A stretch of 64,000 nucleotides of DNA. Source: an uncultured Lachnospiraceae bacterium. Lineage in GTDB: Bacteria; Bacillota; Clostridia; Lachnospirales; Lachnospiraceae. The notes below the pieces were generated by a model. That model was not told the DNA's origin. It searched no databases and saw only the letters and a list, made by a program, of their open reading frames with translations. The translations under genes and the position numbers were made by a program. How positions within the stretch are numbered: the first letter of the stretch is position 1; the number at the start of each line of letters is the position of its first letter. Positions 53,366 to 62,661 of this stretch are shown one piece after another. The stretch spans positions 1-64,000 of the forward strand of contig ONAD01000005.1 in assembly GCA_900315735.1 (NCBI GenBank), written 5' to 3'.

Positions 53366-54718
53366 ATGATGGAACGGAATCTTACTACAGGAAGTGTATT
53401 TAAAAATGTAATTATATTTTCGCTGCCATACCTTTTATCTTATTTTTTACAGACATTGTATGGAATGGCAGATTTATTTATCATCGGGCAGTTTGAAGGA
53501 GTTGCCAGCACTACGGCGGTATCCATTGGCTCACAGGTCATGCATATGATAACAGTTATGCTGGTGGGACTTGCCATGGGAACAACGGTCAGCATCGGAC
53601 AGGCGATTGGAAGCAAAGATAAGAAACGGGTGGCAGAAGGAATTGGAAACACGGTAATCCTATTTATGGGAGTTGCCCTTGTGCTGATGATTGTGCTGCT
53701 TTTGCTGACAAAACCAATTGTAACAGTAATGTCTACACCACAGGAAGCAGTAATGGGAACGATATCCTATCTTACCATCTGCTTTATCGGGATTCCTTTT
53801 ATTACAGCATATAATATTATCAGTGCAATTTTCCGTGGTATGGGTGACAGCAAGAGTCCGATGTACTTTATTGCCATTGCATGTGCAGCAAATATTGTCT
53901 TGGATTATGTATTTATCGGCGGTCTGCATCTTGGACCGGCAGGTGCAGCTCTTGGAACTACCTGCGCTCAGGTCATCAGTGTAATGATTTCCCTCGTTAT
54001 GATTATAAGACAGCGGGAGAAATTTTCTCTTAGCAGAAAAGATTTCAGACCGAACCGAAATGTAATGGGACAGATTTTAAAAATCGGTATTCCCATTGCA
54101 TTGCAGGACGGTTTCATCCAGGTGGCATTTATGATTATCACCATCATTGCGAACCAGCGTGGATTAAATGATGCAGCGGCTGTGGGAATCGTGGAAAAGA
54201 TAATAAGCTTCCTGTTCCTGATTCCGTCCTCCATGTTATCAACAGTATCTGCACTTGGTGCACAGAATATCGGAGCGGGAAAGAGGCAGCGTGCCAATGA
54301 AACACTGCGCTATGCTGTGATGATTACAGTGGGCTTTGGAATTATCGTAGGAATCTTCATGCAGTTCTTCGCCAGTCCGGTGGTGGCGTTATTTACAGAT
54401 GCATCGGATGCATCGGGAGCGGAAGTGGTACGTCTGGGAGGTCAATACTTAAGGGGATATGTCTGGGATTGCATGTTCGCAGGAATTCATTTCAGCTTCA
54501 GCGGATATTTCTGTGCCTGCGGCAAATCCGGCATCTCATTTTTACATAATATCATTGCAATTACACTGGTAAGAATTCCGGGCGTTTATCTGACTTCGAC
54601 TTTATTCCCGGATACCTTATTCCCGATGGGGCTGGCAACGGCAGCAGGCTCCCTGCTTTCCGCAATCATCTGTGTTGTTGCATTTACAATCTTAAACCGG
54701 AAGGAAAGGCAGAAATGA
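53366..54718 (+). CDS. MATE-family efflux transporter
   Basis: A 450-residue multidrug/toxin exporter with 12 membrane segments in two MatE halves (GSVFKNVIIFSLPYLLSYFLQTLYGMADLFIIGQ; ILKIGIPIALQDGFIQVAFM). Probably uses Na+ or H+. AGAGGAAG lies before the start; the adjacent in-frame ATG at 53369 is an alternative. Confidence 0.9.
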   Translation: MMERNLTTGSVFKNVIIFSLPYLLSYFLQTLYGMADLFIIGQFEGVASTTAVSIGSQVMHMITVMLVGLAMGTTVSIGQAIGSKDKKRVAEGIGNTVILFMGVALVLMIVLLLLTKPIVTVMSTPQEAVMGTISYLTICFIGIPFITAYNIISAIFRGMGDSKSPMYFIAIACAANIVLDYVFIGGLHLGPAGAALGTTCAQVISVMISLVMIIRQREKFSLSRKDFRPNRNVMGQILKIGIPIALQDGFIQVAFMIITIIANQRGLNDAAAVGIVEKIISFLFLIPSSMLSTVSALGAQNIGAGKRQRANETLRYAVMITVGFGIIVGIFMQFFASPVVALFTDASDASGAEVVRLGGQYLRGYVWDCMFAGIHFSFSGYFCACGKSGISFLHNIIAITLVRIPGVYLTSTLFPDTLFPMGLATAAGSLLSAIICVVAFTILNRKERQK

Positions 54719-54734
54719 ACCAGCCATCTCTTAA

Positions 54735-55100
54735 GAAAATGACAGGCTTGGAGCGCCGATTGCGCTGCAGGATTTACTGGCATCCATTTTCTCTTCAGAT
54801 GAAGCGGTTATTCTGGCGGCGGCAGATTACTTAAAGGCATATGCCATTGACTGTATGTTTACCGCAATCTTTTTCTGCTACACCGGATTTTATAATGGAA
54901 TCGGCAAGACGAGATTTGTCATGCTTCAGGGAATCATCGGAGCCTTTGGCGTCCGTGTCCCGGTGTCCTATTTTATGAGCCTTCATCCGAATCCGTCCTT
55001 ATTTGAGATTGGACTGGCGACACCGATGTCATCCATTGTGCAGTTGGTTTTATGCCTTGGATTTATGGTGATTTTAAAGAGAAGAGAAAGTAGTAAGTAG
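54735..55100 (+). pseudogene. MATE-family transporter remnant
   Basis: From 54741 the frame reads DRLGAPIALQD, matching the start of the second MatE half, and jumps directly to LLASIFSSDEAVILAAADYL and the C-terminal helices ending at 55100. About 170 internal residues and the whole first half are missing. It is the tail of a second MATE gene that once stood beside the intact copy. Confidence 0.75.
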
Positions 55101-55139
55101 GAACTTAATTTCACAATATATAATATATGTTCAGTTGCA

Positions 55140-55180
55140 ACTATTAGCCAAAAATGAAAAAAGATTGATTTTGGCTAATA
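55140..55180 (+). repeat. 41-base hairpin repeat, left copy
   Basis: Identical over 41 bases to 56420-56460. Each copy has a perfect 12-base inverted repeat TATTAGCCAAAA/TTTTGGCTAATA around a 15-base A-rich loop. Confidence 0.9.
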
Positions 55181-55225
55181 GAAATAATATAATAAGCACA
55201 TAATATGTATAAAGGATGGGTGCAT

Positions 55226-56419
55226 ATGAAACTGATAGAACGACGACAGTATTTGAATAAGTTAATTAATGTACTTGGAACTCCGGATATTAAAGTTGTT
55301 ACAGGTGTAAGACGAAGCGGAAAGTCTAAATTGCTGGAAGCGTTTAGAGCATATGTTGAAAAAGAAATTCCGGATTGCAATATTATTCAGATTAATTTTA
55401 ACTTACCGGATTATGATGAGCTGCTAACCTATCGTGCATTGTACGATTATGTAAATGAACATTATGTGGCAGGGAAGGAAAACTTCGTATTTATTGATGA
55501 AGTGCAGATGTGCAAGGATTTTGAAAAAGCAGTAAATGGATTGCATGCAAGTGAAAAATATGACATTTATATTACAGGTTCTAATGCTTTTTTACTAAGC
55601 TCTGATTTGGCTACATTATTTACCGGACGTACTTTTGAAATAAAAATGTATCCTTTTTCATTTGAGGAATATATGGAGTATTTCGAATTAAAGAATCAAT
55701 ATGAGGCATTAGATAAGTATGTATTTGAAGGTGGTATGGCAGGTTCCTATCTTTATAAAGATCAGGAAGCTAAATTTGATTATGTGGCAGATGTATTTGA
55801 TACTCTGATTGTACGGGATATCAGAAAAAAATACAAAATACGGAATGTGCAGCTTATGGATAGAATTGTGGACTTTTTAATGGATGATATTTCTAATTTG
55901 TCATCTGCCCGTAGTATTACAAATACATTAGGAAGTATGCATGAAAAAATTCATCATACGACTGTAGGCTCTTATATGCAGTATTTGTGCAACGCATTCG
56001 CATTTTATAAAGTAAGAAGGTATGACATTAAAGGAAAAAAATATTTGTCGAGCAATGATAAATACTATCTGAGTGACCATACTTTTCGTTATGCAAAACT
56101 TGGAACAAAAAACATGGATTATGGTCGAATCCTTGAAAATATTGTGGCGATTGAACTATTGCGCAGGGGATATGAGGTTTACGTTGGAATATTGTATAAA
56201 AAGGAAATAGATTTTGTTGCAATTAAACGTAGCGAAAAAATTTATATTCAGGTATCTGATAACATAAGTGATGATAAGACTTTTGAAAGAGAGGTATCAC
56301 CACTGCTGCAGATTAAAGATGCATACCCTAAGTATGTTATTGCCAGAACGAGACATGATGCGTATCAATATGAGGGAATCAAGATAGTCGATATTGCGGA
56401 TTGGTTATTGGATAAATGA
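55226..56419 (+). CDS. AAA ATPase with DUF4143 domain
   Basis: A 397-residue AAA_14/DUF4143 protein. Walker A GVRRSGKSKLL (about 27-37), Walker B FVFIDEVQMC, sensor ITGSNAFLLSSDL, and a C-terminal restriction-endonuclease-like fold (RGYEVYVGILYKKEIDFVAIKRSEKIYIQVSD) in which the catalytic ExK is replaced by QVS, so it may bind rather than cut DNA. AAGGATGG precedes ATG 55226. Function unknown. The gene is exactly enclosed by two identical 41-base hairpin repeats, as a cassette would be. Confidence 0.83.
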   Translation: MKLIERRQYLNKLINVLGTPDIKVVTGVRRSGKSKLLEAFRAYVEKEIPDCNIIQINFNLPDYDELLTYRALYDYVNEHYVAGKENFVFIDEVQMCKDFEKAVNGLHASEKYDIYITGSNAFLLSSDLATLFTGRTFEIKMYPFSFEEYMEYFELKNQYEALDKYVFEGGMAGSYLYKDQEAKFDYVADVFDTLIVRDIRKKYKIRNVQLMDRIVDFLMDDISNLSSARSITNTLGSMHEKIHHTTVGSYMQYLCNAFAFYKVRRYDIKGKKYLSSNDKYYLSDHTFRYAKLGTKNMDYGRILENIVAIELLRRGYEVYVGILYKKEIDFVAIKRSEKIYIQVSDNISDDKTFEREVSPLLQIKDAYPKYVIARTRHDAYQYEGIKIVDIADWLLDK

Positions 56420-56460
56420 ACTATTAGCCAAAAATGAAAAAAGATTGATTTTGGCTAATA
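56420..56460 (+). repeat. 41-base hairpin repeat, right copy
   Basis: Starts directly after the stop codon of the DUF4143 ATPase gene. Identical to 55140-55180; the following base differs. Confidence 0.9.
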
Positions 56461-56505
56461 AAAACACCAGTGATTTAAAAATGTAAATACGAGGAAGGCT
56501 TGCAT

Positions 56506-56579
56506 AATTCCTCCTGTTTTCCACATACTACCCATACAGCACAAAAATGGAAAGTATGTAGGAAACAGGAGGAATTTTT
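56506..56579 (+). promoter_or_regulatory. Hairpin that buries the spoVT ribosome binding site
   Basis: 56506-56529 pairs with 56553-56576 over 24 positions (22 Watson-Crick, one G-U, one mismatch), closing a 23-base loop. The right arm contains the only ribosome site, CAGGAGGA (56566-56573), eight bases before the spoVT ATG. T5 (56575-56579) follows, so it may also act as a terminator. Either way spoVT expression should depend on opening this structure. Confidence 0.75.
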
Positions 56580-56580
56580 A

Positions 56581-57129
56581 ATGAAAGCAACAGGAATTGT
56601 ACGTAGAATAGATGATTTGGGGAGAGTTGTAGTGCCAAAGGAAATCCGCAGGACACTGCGAATCCGGGAAGGTGACCCACTGGAAATTTTTACAGACCGG
56701 GAAGGTGAAATCATTCTTAAGAAATATTCACCCATTGGAGAACTGAGCCAGTTTGCCGGACAGTATGCGGAGAGCCTGGCACAGAGCACCGGGCATCTGG
56801 TATGTATTACCGACAGGGACCATGTGATTGCGGCTGCAGGAAACGGAAAGAAGGAATTCGAAGGAAAGCCAATCAGCAGGCAGTTAGAGGAACTGATTGA
56901 AGACCGGAAAAATATTCTTGCACAGCAGGGAGACAGCAAATTTGTACGAATTACCTTAGATGATACCGGGAACTATCATGACCAGGCAATCAGCACGATT
57001 ATCTGTGAGGGAGATGCCATCGGAGCAGTCATTTTATATGAGAAAAATGATGCTGCAAAAATGGGAGAAACCGAAAGCAAGCTTGCTATTACAGCAGCCG
57101 GATTTTTAGGAAGACAAATGGAACAGTAG
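56581..57129 (+). CDS. spoVT: AbrB-family sporulation regulator SpoVT
   Basis: A 182-residue protein with an N-terminal AbrB swapped-hairpin DNA-binding domain (MKATGIVRRIDDLGRVVVPKEIRRTLRIREGDPLEIF, 1-50) and a C-terminal GAF-like domain, as in SpoVT, which tunes sigma-G-dependent forespore genes. Length and architecture match. The ATG at 56581 has a good ribosome site that lies within a strong hairpin. Confidence 0.88.
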   Translation: MKATGIVRRIDDLGRVVVPKEIRRTLRIREGDPLEIFTDREGEIILKKYSPIGELSQFAGQYAESLAQSTGHLVCITDRDHVIAAAGNGKKEFEGKPISRQLEELIEDRKNILAQQGDSKFVRITLDDTGNYHDQAISTIICEGDAIGAVILYEKNDAAKMGETESKLAITAAGFLGRQMEQ

Positions 57130-57181
57130 CCTTGTATCTTTTTATGGAACAGTGTAAAATAGAGCAATATGGAGGAATCCC

Positions 57182-59362
57182 ATGTCCCATAAAGAGAAGA
57201 AAAAAAGGAAAAAGAAATACCGTGGATTCTGGCTTTTTGTAAAGCTGCAGATAGTTCTGGTGCTTCTTGTAATCGGCGGGCTGGCGTATTACTATTTTGG
57301 TGGATATGCCAGTCAGGTCAGTGCCATGCATGAAGAGGCAGTCCGGTTTGTAAAAGAGTCGACGAAAGACACTTTTCGGGCGGAGCAGACCAGTCAGGTA
57401 TATGATGTGAATGGTACGAGAATCATGTCACTTCGTGGCACCAAGGATGTAAGCTATCTGACCAGTGATGAGATACCGGAAGAAGTCAAAGAAGCCATGG
57501 TCAGTATTGAAGATAAAAAATTTTACAGTCATGGCGGAATCGATTTTAAGGCAATTATCCGTGCAGTCTGGGCGATGGTGCGTAATGGAGAAGTAACCCA
57601 GGGCGGAAGTACCATTACGCAGCAGCTGGCAAGAACCATTTTCTTAAATAATGACAGAACGTGGCAACGAAAAATGGAAGAAATCTTCATAGCCACAGAG
57701 CTGGAAAAGAAATATACCAAGGATGAAATCTTAGAGTTTTATCTCAACAATATTTATTTTGGAAATGGATATTATGGTATTCAGGCGGCGAGCCGGGGAT
57801 ATTTTGACACGGACGTTTCATTTTTGTCATTGTCCCAGATTGCATATCTGTGTGCGATACCGAATAATCCGACGATGTATAATCCTTATAAGAACCCGGA
57901 TAATACATTAGGAAGACGTGACCGCATTTTGAAAAATATGTATGAGGATGGCAAAATCAGCCGCAAGGAATATAAGGATGCCAAGCAGGAAACGATTGTG
58001 CTGAGCACCGCCGAGCCGGCAAAGCGTTATGATGCGGTAGAAACCTATGCCTGCTATTGTGCAACACGGGCATTGATGCAGCAGCAGGGCTTTGAATTCC
58101 GGACAGAGTTTTCTTCAGAAGAGGATAGAAAAGCCTATGAAGACCTGTATCAGGAGCAGTATAAAACCTGTGAACAGTCTCTTTACACCGGCGGATATAG
58201 AATCTATACGTCCATTGATTTAAGCATGGAAGAGCAGCTTCAGAATGCGGTGGATGAAAAACTGCAGGACTTTACCGATGTCAATGAAGAAGGCATTTAT
58301 ACATTACAGAGTGCAGCAGTATGCATTGACAATGAGACCGGTTTTGTAAAGGCAATCGTAGGCGGCAGAAGTCAGGAATATGATGGTCATATGTTAAACC
58401 GTGCCTACCAGAGTTACCGGCAGCCGGGCAGTGCCATCAAACCATTGATTGTATACACGCCGGCACTGGAGCGGGGCTATACCCCGGATACCATAGTGGA
58501 AGATGCGCCGATTGAGGATGGACCGGAAAATGCCAGTGGCAGGTATCTTGGCAGTGTAACCTTGCGTTATGCGGTAGAAAATTCCATTAATACAGTGGCG
58601 TGGAATCTTTTAGAAGAGATGACTCCCGCTACAGGAATTTCCTATTTGAAGGAGATGAATTTCGCAAAGCTGTCCTCAGAGGATGAAAGACCGGCGGCAT
58701 CACTGGGTGGATTTACCAATGGAGTCTCTCCGGTAGAAATGGCAGCGGCTTATGCCACCATAGAAAATGATGGAAAATACCGGGAACCTACCTGCATTGT
58801 AGAGATACAGGATGCAGACGGAAACGCTATCTATCAGAAGATTGTGGATGAAAAGCAGGTTTATAAGACCAATGCAGCCCGCTGGATGACAAATATGTTA
58901 GAGGGCGTTCTGACACAGGGAACAGCGAAGGGACTGGCATTATCTGAGACCGCCAGCGCAGCAAAAACAGGAACCACCAATTCCAATAAAGATGGCTGGT
59001 TTGTAGGTTATACAAAATATTACACCACCAGCGTCTGGGTTGGTTATGATATTCCGGCAGAACTTCCGGGACTGACAGGAGCCAGTTATCCGGGAGAAAT
59101 CTGGTATGATTATATGGAAAATTTACATAAAGAATTACCGTATGCAGATTTTGTGGCACCTCTTGGCACAGGTAATGATGCGGAGAGTGGCACAGATGTG
59201 ACAGAGGATGATACAGCAGAGAATGATACCACGGGAGATAACGCAGCGGAGAATGATGCCGTAGAGAATGATGCCATAGGAGACAGCACAGCAGAGAACG
59301 ACACCGTAGAAAACAATACTACAGGAGACAATACAGCTCCGGCAGAGGAAGAAAGGCGATAA
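57182..59362 (+). CDS. Class A penicillin-binding protein (PBP1A type)
   Basis: A 726-residue bifunctional peptidoglycan synthase. Short basic cytosolic tail, one membrane helix (about 19-41), GT51 transglycosylase domain (SIEDKKFYSHGGIDFKAIIRA, QGGSTITQQLARTIFLN) and transpeptidase domain with SxxK in PGSAIKPL, SxN in SINTVAW and KTG in AAKTGTTN. The last ~55 residues are an acidic tail of degenerate ENDTTGDNA-type repeats outside the cell. GGAGGA precedes the ATG. The next gene begins one base after its stop. Confidence 0.93.
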   Translation: MSHKEKKKRKKKYRGFWLFVKLQIVLVLLVIGGLAYYYFGGYASQVSAMHEEAVRFVKESTKDTFRAEQTSQVYDVNGTRIMSLRGTKDVSYLTSDEIPEEVKEAMVSIEDKKFYSHGGIDFKAIIRAVWAMVRNGEVTQGGSTITQQLARTIFLNNDRTWQRKMEEIFIATELEKKYTKDEILEFYLNNIYFGNGYYGIQAASRGYFDTDVSFLSLSQIAYLCAIPNNPTMYNPYKNPDNTLGRRDRILKNMYEDGKISRKEYKDAKQETIVLSTAEPAKRYDAVETYACYCATRALMQQQGFEFRTEFSSEEDRKAYEDLYQEQYKTCEQSLYTGGYRIYTSIDLSMEEQLQNAVDEKLQDFTDVNEEGIYTLQSAAVCIDNETGFVKAIVGGRSQEYDGHMLNRAYQSYRQPGSAIKPLIVYTPALERGYTPDTIVEDAPIEDGPENASGRYLGSVTLRYAVENSINTVAWNLLEEMTPATGISYLKEMNFAKLSSEDERPAASLGGFTNGVSPVEMAAAYATIENDGKYREPTCIVEIQDADGNAIYQKIVDEKQVYKTNAARWMTNMLEGVLTQGTAKGLALSETASAAKTGTTNSNKDGWFVGYTKYYTTSVWVGYDIPAELPGLTGASYPGEIWYDYMENLHKELPYADFVAPLGTGNDAESGTDVTEDDTAENDTTGDNAAENDAVENDAIGDSTAENDTVENNTTGDNTAPAEEERR

Positions 59363-59363
59363 C

Positions 59364-60023
59364 ATGGAAAAGAAAGCAGATTTAAAGACAATGACCTGGA
59401 AACAGAGAATCGGATTTGTCTGGGACTATTACCGGTTTGTAATACTGGCGGTAGTGGCAGTGATTATTTTAATTGGTGTGACGGTGCATCACTATATGAC
59501 CACAAAAGAAGACGTTTCCCAGATTGTGCTGGTAAATGCCAAGAGTATGCCGGCGGATGAAGAACCGGATTTTTCGGAATTTATGGAACGATACGGATAT
59601 GATACAGCAACCCAGGAGGTCGTTGTAAATGATGCATATTATGTGGATTTAACCAGTACAGATACCAGCAATCTCTATTCCTATCAGTCCCTGCAGACAG
59701 TGATTGCAGGCGGTGGAGTAGATGTCCTGGGTGCAGATGAAATGGTCTTTGAAAATCTTGCCCAGTCCGGTGCTATAGCAGATTTGACACAGTATTTTTC
59801 CAAAGACGAGCTGGAACAGTTAAAGGATTACATCTTCTATGTAGAGGATAAGGACACCGGAGATACTTTTGCGGCAGGCATCCGTCTGGGAGCCGGAAGC
59901 TGGCCGGTTGAGAACGGTTATTATGAAAAGGAATGTATCTTTGGCATAGCTCTTGGCTCCGAGCATAAAGAAGCAGCAGAGCAGATGTTCCGTTATTTGC
60001 TGGAAAAATCCAATTTAGACTAA
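59364..60023 (+). CDS. Membrane-anchored protein of unknown function
   Basis: A 219-residue protein with a cytosolic WKQRIGFVWDYYRF segment, one membrane helix (about 25-45) and an extracytoplasmic domain that resembles part of a solute-binding fold (VLGADEMVFENLAQSGAIADLTQYFSKDEL). No catalytic residues recognised. It starts one base after the PBP gene, so the two are surely co-translated; a role in cell-wall synthesis or its sensing is possible. Confidence 0.65.
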   Translation: MEKKADLKTMTWKQRIGFVWDYYRFVILAVVAVIILIGVTVHHYMTTKEDVSQIVLVNAKSMPADEEPDFSEFMERYGYDTATQEVVVNDAYYVDLTSTDTSNLYSYQSLQTVIAGGGVDVLGADEMVFENLAQSGAIADLTQYFSKDELEQLKDYIFYVEDKDTGDTFAAGIRLGAGSWPVENGYYEKECIFGIALGSEHKEAAEQMFRYLLEKSNLD

Positions 60024-60030
60024 AGAAAGC

Positions 60031-60082
60031 GCAAGATATAGACGATATAAAAATAAGAAATGGCACATTGTGTATATCTTGC
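60031..60082 (+). other. Inverted repeat after the membrane protein gene
   Basis: GCAAGATATA (60031-60040) is the exact reverse complement of TATATCTTGC (60073-60082). No T-run follows, so it is only a weak terminator candidate. Confidence 0.35.
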
Positions 60083-60166
60083 GGAAAAATCTTGCGAAAG
60101 ATGACAAAATGACCTATAATAAAACTACCTGGACCATGAGAAGATAAGGCAGATGAATCATAAATT

Positions 60167-61282
60167 ATGGATGAAAAGATTTATAAAATAGGCGATTATG
60201 AATTCGAAACCTTAAGGGAATACAGGCAGGCGCAGGAAGATTTAAAGAAAATCAAGTATATTACCGACGAACTGGATATTTATGATCCGGAAGTAGCAAT
60301 CCGGTTATATACCATGATGCGCTCGAAGAAAATCCGTTTTAAAAGCGAAATCGGAAAATCGTTCTTCTGGTGCATTTCAGATATTGTTGCGGATAGTTCG
60401 CAGAACATGATAGAAGAAAAGATTGCCAAGGAAGAAGCGGAAGCAGAAGCAAAGCTGCCATTTCATTTTACCTGGCAGAAGGTAGTCGGCATCGTATGTA
60501 TTATTGTGGCGATAGCCTGCATCGGATATTATGCGATTTCGGAATATGCGGATTATAAAGCTGCTAACAGGCTTAAGGATTTACAGAATAAGAAACAGAA
60601 TAATGTAGTAGAGCATCTTGTGACAGGAACGGAGCAGATGAATCCGGAAATCACAGAAGATGCAACCGAAACAGGAGAGACAACAGAGCAGCCGTTGATT
60701 ATGTTAGAGGATTATGTTTCCCTGTATGCGGAGAACCCGGAATTAGTCGGCTGGTTACATATTCCGGATACGGATATTGATTATCCGGTCATGCAGTCTT
60801 CACAGGAAGAACCGGATTATTATCTGAAGCATGATTTTGATAAAAATGACGACTTGAATGGCACACTTTTTATCGATGCCAGAAATGATTACATAAACAG
60901 AGATACCAACATCATCATTTACGGACATAATATGAAAAGCGGAATGATGTTTGGTGAATTAAAGAAATATCTGGACGAAGATTTTTACAATGCCCATAAG
61001 ACGATAGAGTTTAATACGCTTTATGAAAGAGGCGTCTATGAGATTATTGAAGTGGGATTATCGGAGGTTCAGTATCAGGATGAAAATGTATTCCGGTATT
61101 ATAATTTTCTGAATGCAGATTCTGAAGAAGAATATCAGGAATATTTAAATAATGTGGCACAGCTTTCCGTATATGGCACAGAGATAGACAGTACATATGG
61201 AGACCAGCTGCTGACTCTTTCTACCTGCAATAATTACACGCAGGACGGAAGAATGTTTATACTGGCAAAGCGTGTGCAGTAG
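60167..61282 (+). CDS. Class B sortase
   Basis: A 371-residue sortase. Long cytosolic N-terminus (about 1-100), membrane helix (about 103-123), linker and SrtB-type domain (VGWLHIPDTDIDYPVMQ). Catalytic His in IIYGHNMKSG, Cys in TLSTCNNY, Arg in DGRMFILAKR. It joins surface proteins to the wall. The next gene encodes a likely substrate. The N-terminal cytosolic part is unusually long for a sortase. No strong ribosome site is visible before ATG 60167. Confidence 0.88.
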   Translation: MDEKIYKIGDYEFETLREYRQAQEDLKKIKYITDELDIYDPEVAIRLYTMMRSKKIRFKSEIGKSFFWCISDIVADSSQNMIEEKIAKEEAEAEAKLPFHFTWQKVVGIVCIIVAIACIGYYAISEYADYKAANRLKDLQNKKQNNVVEHLVTGTEQMNPEITEDATETGETTEQPLIMLEDYVSLYAENPELVGWLHIPDTDIDYPVMQSSQEEPDYYLKHDFDKNDDLNGTLFIDARNDYINRDTNIIIYGHNMKSGMMFGELKKYLDEDFYNAHKTIEFNTLYERGVYEIIEVGLSEVQYQDENVFRYYNFLNADSEEEYQEYLNNVAQLSVYGTEIDSTYGDQLLTLSTCNNYTQDGRMFILAKRVQ

Positions 61283-61329
61283 ATAAGAAGTATAATGTAT
61301 CAAGCAGATAAAGCTAGGAGAGATGAGAG

Positions 61330-62586
61330 ATGCAGATATTGAAAAAAGGATTTTCTATTTTTGCAGCAGTATGTTTGCTGCTGGCAGTGATGCCGGGACA
61401 GACCGTCCGGGCAGACGAGACAACAGATGAAAATGGATTTACAGTAGATGACAATGGAACGCTGGTTGCCTATAGCGGACCTGGCGGAGCGATTACGATT
61501 CCGGAGTCTGTATCTACAATTGCAAGCGGTGTATTTGCATCCAACACATCCATTACCAGCGTGACAATTCCATCTTATGTAACAGGAATGGGAACTGCAG
61601 TTTTTTATAACTGTACAAGCCTTGGCTCGGTCAGCATAGAAGGAGATATCGGTTCTATTCCGGCAGAGACATTTTATAACTGTACAAGCCTTACCAGTGT
61701 ATCAATCGGAACTTCAATTTCATCCATTGGTTCCCAGGCATTTGCAGAGTGTAGTTCATTATCCCAGTTTACAATTCCGGAATCCGTAGGAAGTATCGGA
61801 GACAAAGCATTTTATGATTGTACCTCTTTAACAGGAATTACAATTCCGGCTGGTGTTTCCAGTATTGGAAGCAACGTATTTACCGGCTGCAGCAGACTGG
61901 CTTCCATCAGTGTTGCATCAGGAAATGGTACATATGCATCCAGCGACGGATGTCTTTATAATAAAGCACTGACCAAATTAATCCGTTGTCCGGAAGGAAA
62001 ATCCAGTGTGACAATTGCAGCCAGTACCGTAACCATCGGAACAGGAGCTTTTGCAAACTGCAAGTCCATTACTTCACTGACTGTTCCGGATTCTGTTAAT
62101 ACCATTGAAACAAATGCGTTCAGTGGCAGCGGCATCAGCACAATTTTAATTCCTGCAAGTGTAACTGCAATCGGAAGCCAGAGCAGCTGGAGTCCATCCA
62201 CAATTTCCGGTTATTCAGGAACGCAGGCACAGGTATATGCAACAGGAAATGGAATCAGCTTCCAGAGCCTTGGCGGAGAGAATCCACAGCCGACTCCGGA
62301 TAATGGAAATAATTCCAATACCAATGGTTCAACAGATACATCTAATAACAACAGTGGAAGTGGTTCAGCTACTACAGTAACAGGTGGTGGTACAGCAGTA
62401 ACCGGTGGCAATGTGATTGGTGCAACCAAGAACAGCAATTCCGGTAAAACCGTAACCTCTGGCAACCATGAGAAAGACAGCACACCAAAGACAGGTGATG
62501 GTATCAATCCGGTATTCTTCTTATGTATTGGAGTATTATTAGTAGGTGTTTACTTTGTAGTATCAAACCGTAAGAAAACTGCATAA
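61330..62586 (+). CDS. BspA-like leucine-rich repeat surface protein with sorting signal
   Basis: A 418-residue secreted protein: signal peptide (1-29, ends VRADE), about eight LRR_5/BspA repeats (for example FYNCTSLTSVSIGTSISSIG, about 60-290), a Ser/Thr/Asn/Gly-rich spacer and a C-terminal sorting region with STPKTGD, a membrane helix and RKKTA. The motif TPKTG stands in the place of LPXTG. BspA repeats often bind host or bacterial surfaces. AGGAGAG precedes the ATG; the sortase gene ends 47 bases upstream. Confidence 0.87.
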   Translation: MQILKKGFSIFAAVCLLLAVMPGQTVRADETTDENGFTVDDNGTLVAYSGPGGAITIPESVSTIASGVFASNTSITSVTIPSYVTGMGTAVFYNCTSLGSVSIEGDIGSIPAETFYNCTSLTSVSIGTSISSIGSQAFAECSSLSQFTIPESVGSIGDKAFYDCTSLTGITIPAGVSSIGSNVFTGCSRLASISVASGNGTYASSDGCLYNKALTKLIRCPEGKSSVTIAASTVTIGTGAFANCKSITSLTVPDSVNTIETNAFSGSGISTILIPASVTAIGSQSSWSPSTISGYSGTQAQVYATGNGISFQSLGGENPQPTPDNGNNSNTNGSTDTSNNNSGSGSATTVTGGGTAVTGGNVIGATKNSNSGKTVTSGNHEKDSTPKTGDGINPVFFLCIGVLLVGVYFVVSNRKKTA

Positions 62587-62617
62587 GCGATAGAAAAATA
62601 AAAGAAGTAATAAGCAT

Positions 62618-62661
62618 AAGACAGTGAAAGAACAGAAATGTTCCGACACTGTCTTTTTTTT
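62618..62661 (+). terminator. Terminator after the surface protein gene
   Basis: AAGACAGTG (62618-62626) pairs with CACTGTCTT (62647-62655) and runs into T8. A REP-like fragment (GCGGGTAGCGAAAAAAATC, 62663) follows. Confidence 0.82.

Noticed and set aside
54741-55100. Expressed short MATE-like protein from ATG 54855
   Set aside because: Homology continues upstream of that ATG without a start codon and shows an internal deletion, so it is a remnant.
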